Assembly: GCA_012032575.1 (NCBI GenBank)
Contig: JAAUSP010000565.1
Coordinates: 1-5,143 of the forward strand
Source of the DNA: Anaerolineales bacterium
GTDB lineage: Bacteria > Chloroflexota > Anaerolineae > 4572-78 > J111
Direction of reading: 5' to 3'
Length of the DNA: 5,143 nt
Shown in pieces: positions 4,514 to 5,143 of the stretch. Position numbers and translations under genes: made by a program. The notes under the pieces are model-generated. The model saw nothing but the letters and a program-made list of their open reading frames with translations, searched no databases and was not told where the DNA came from. The stretch's first letter is position 1, and every line of letters starts with the position of its first letter.

Positions 4514-5143
4514 TGGGCGCACCCACCGAAACCACGCTGACTTCCTCTGCCACTGCTGGCGCGACTCCGGCTGAAACTACCGGGATGGCCCGTGCCGCCG
4601 CGCTCATTGCCGCCGGAAACATTGTCAGCCGTGTTCTGGGCCTGGCCCGCGAAACCGTCATCGCCAATCTGTTTGGGGCCACCGGCATGGTTTCTGCTTT
4701 TCGGGTGGCTCAGATCATTCCGACCATGCTGTACGACCTGCTGGTCGGCGGGATGGTCAGCAGCGCTCTGGTGCCAGTTTTTTCGGAACAGGCCGAGCGC
4801 GACCGGACCGGCCTGTGGCATCTGGCCAGCCTGATGTTGAGCCTCGCAGTTGTCGTTTTGGGCGTGATCGTCCTCCTGATCGAACTGACCACGCCTCAAA
4901 TTGCCTTCCTTATGGCTGGCGGTTTTGAGCCGGAACTGCTGGCCGCTACGGCTCGTTTGATGCGCATCACCACCCCGGCGGTCCTCTTTCTGAGCCTCTC
5001 CGGCATCATCACCGGCCTGCTTTATGCCCTCAAGCGGTTCGCCCTGCCGGCTTTTACAGCGGCGGTTTTTAATGCGGTTATTGTGGCGACTGCGCTGCTG
5101 GGGGGCGTTGGCTGGAGGCTGGGGCATCGAGACGCTGGCGGTC
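4513..5143 (+). CDS. murJ: MurJ/MviN-family lipid flippase, 3' truncated by window edge
   Basis: ATG 4513 shares its A with the last base of the hspR TGA stop, and the frame stays open to the right edge (210 whole codons), roughly 40% of a usual MurJ. A Thr/Ala-rich extension (1-24) precedes the family's first membrane segment; SRVLGLARETVIANLFG (39-55) and IIPTMLYDLLVGGMVSSALVPVFSE (68-92) are clear MviN signatures. Further hydrophobic segments lie at about 103-124, 128-137, 153-172 and 178-199. MurJ belongs to the MOP superfamily and moves lipid II across the cytoplasmic membrane for peptidoglycan synthesis. R40 and R46 match E. coli R18 and R24, but by my alignment the positions of E. coli D39, K46, R52 and E57 are S61, I68, Y74 and G79, so another lipid-linked substrate is possible. 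No strong ribosome site is seen, which suggests translational coupling to hspR. ATG 4585 (residue 25) is an alternative start. Confidence 0.88.
   Translation, partial: MGAPTETTLTSSATAGATPAETTGMARAAALIAAGNIVSRVLGLARETVIANLFGATGMVSAFRVAQIIPTMLYDLLVGGMVSSALVPVFSEQAERDRTGLWHLASLMLSLAVVVLGVIVLLIELTTPQIAFLMAGGFEPELLAATARLMRITTPAVLFLSLSGIITGLLYALKRFALPAFTAAVFNAVIVATALLGGVGWRLGHRDAGG

Noticed and set aside
4318..5127. Minus-strand open frame of 269 codons across hspR and the flippase gene
   Set aside because: The protein is Gln/Arg/Gly/Ala-rich low-complexity with no family features, and it lies opposite two clearly recognised genes; it is a GC-rich shadow frame.

Overview
The window is a bacterial chromosome segment, most likely from Chloroflexota (Anaerolineae-like). 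This rests on family content and style: a DUF3048 protein with a Thr/Pro-rich tail ending in TPTPT-like sequence, a stand-alone DUF2877 gene, an HspR-type regulator directly behind a zinc-finger-less DnaJ, and GC-rich genes separated by AT-rich spacers. No rRNA, tRNA, transposase or CRISPR array was seen. The lineage is inferred, not proven.

All five genes read on the + strand. From left to right: (1) the C-terminal ~302 residues of a DUF3048 (YerB-like) protein, cut by the left edge; (2) a 7-bp tandem repeat folded into a long hairpin; (3) a DUF2877 (AllH/YlbF family) gene with a TTG start, whose last codons and stop lie inside a second, unrelated palindrome; (4) a 615-base AT-rich spacer with an intrinsic terminator, a strong sigma-70-like promoter (TTGCAA-N17-TATAAT) and a ~240-base leader; (5) a secreted LysM protein with a Tyr/Cys-rich tail, closed by its own terminator; (6) a heat-shock promoter region with a HAIR-like HspR operator; (7) an apparent operon of a class B DnaJ (CbpA type), HspR, and a MurJ/MviN-family flippase that runs off the right edge. 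The flippase start overlaps the hspR stop by one base.

The best-supported functional reading is a self-regulating chaperone unit. HspR is the MerR-family repressor that binds CTTGAGT-N7-ACTCAAG, and a site matching 11 of 14 positions lies just downstream of the dnaJ promoter. A MurJ-like flippase coupled translationally to hspR suggests that envelope-precursor export may share this transcript. The flippase keeps two of the conserved arginines but appears to lack other charged residues known to matter in E. coli MurJ. Nothing here is clearly a new multi-gene system. The items most worth a second look are the two palindromes around the DUF2877 gene, the leader and Cys-rich tail of the LysM gene, and the hspR-flippase coupling.
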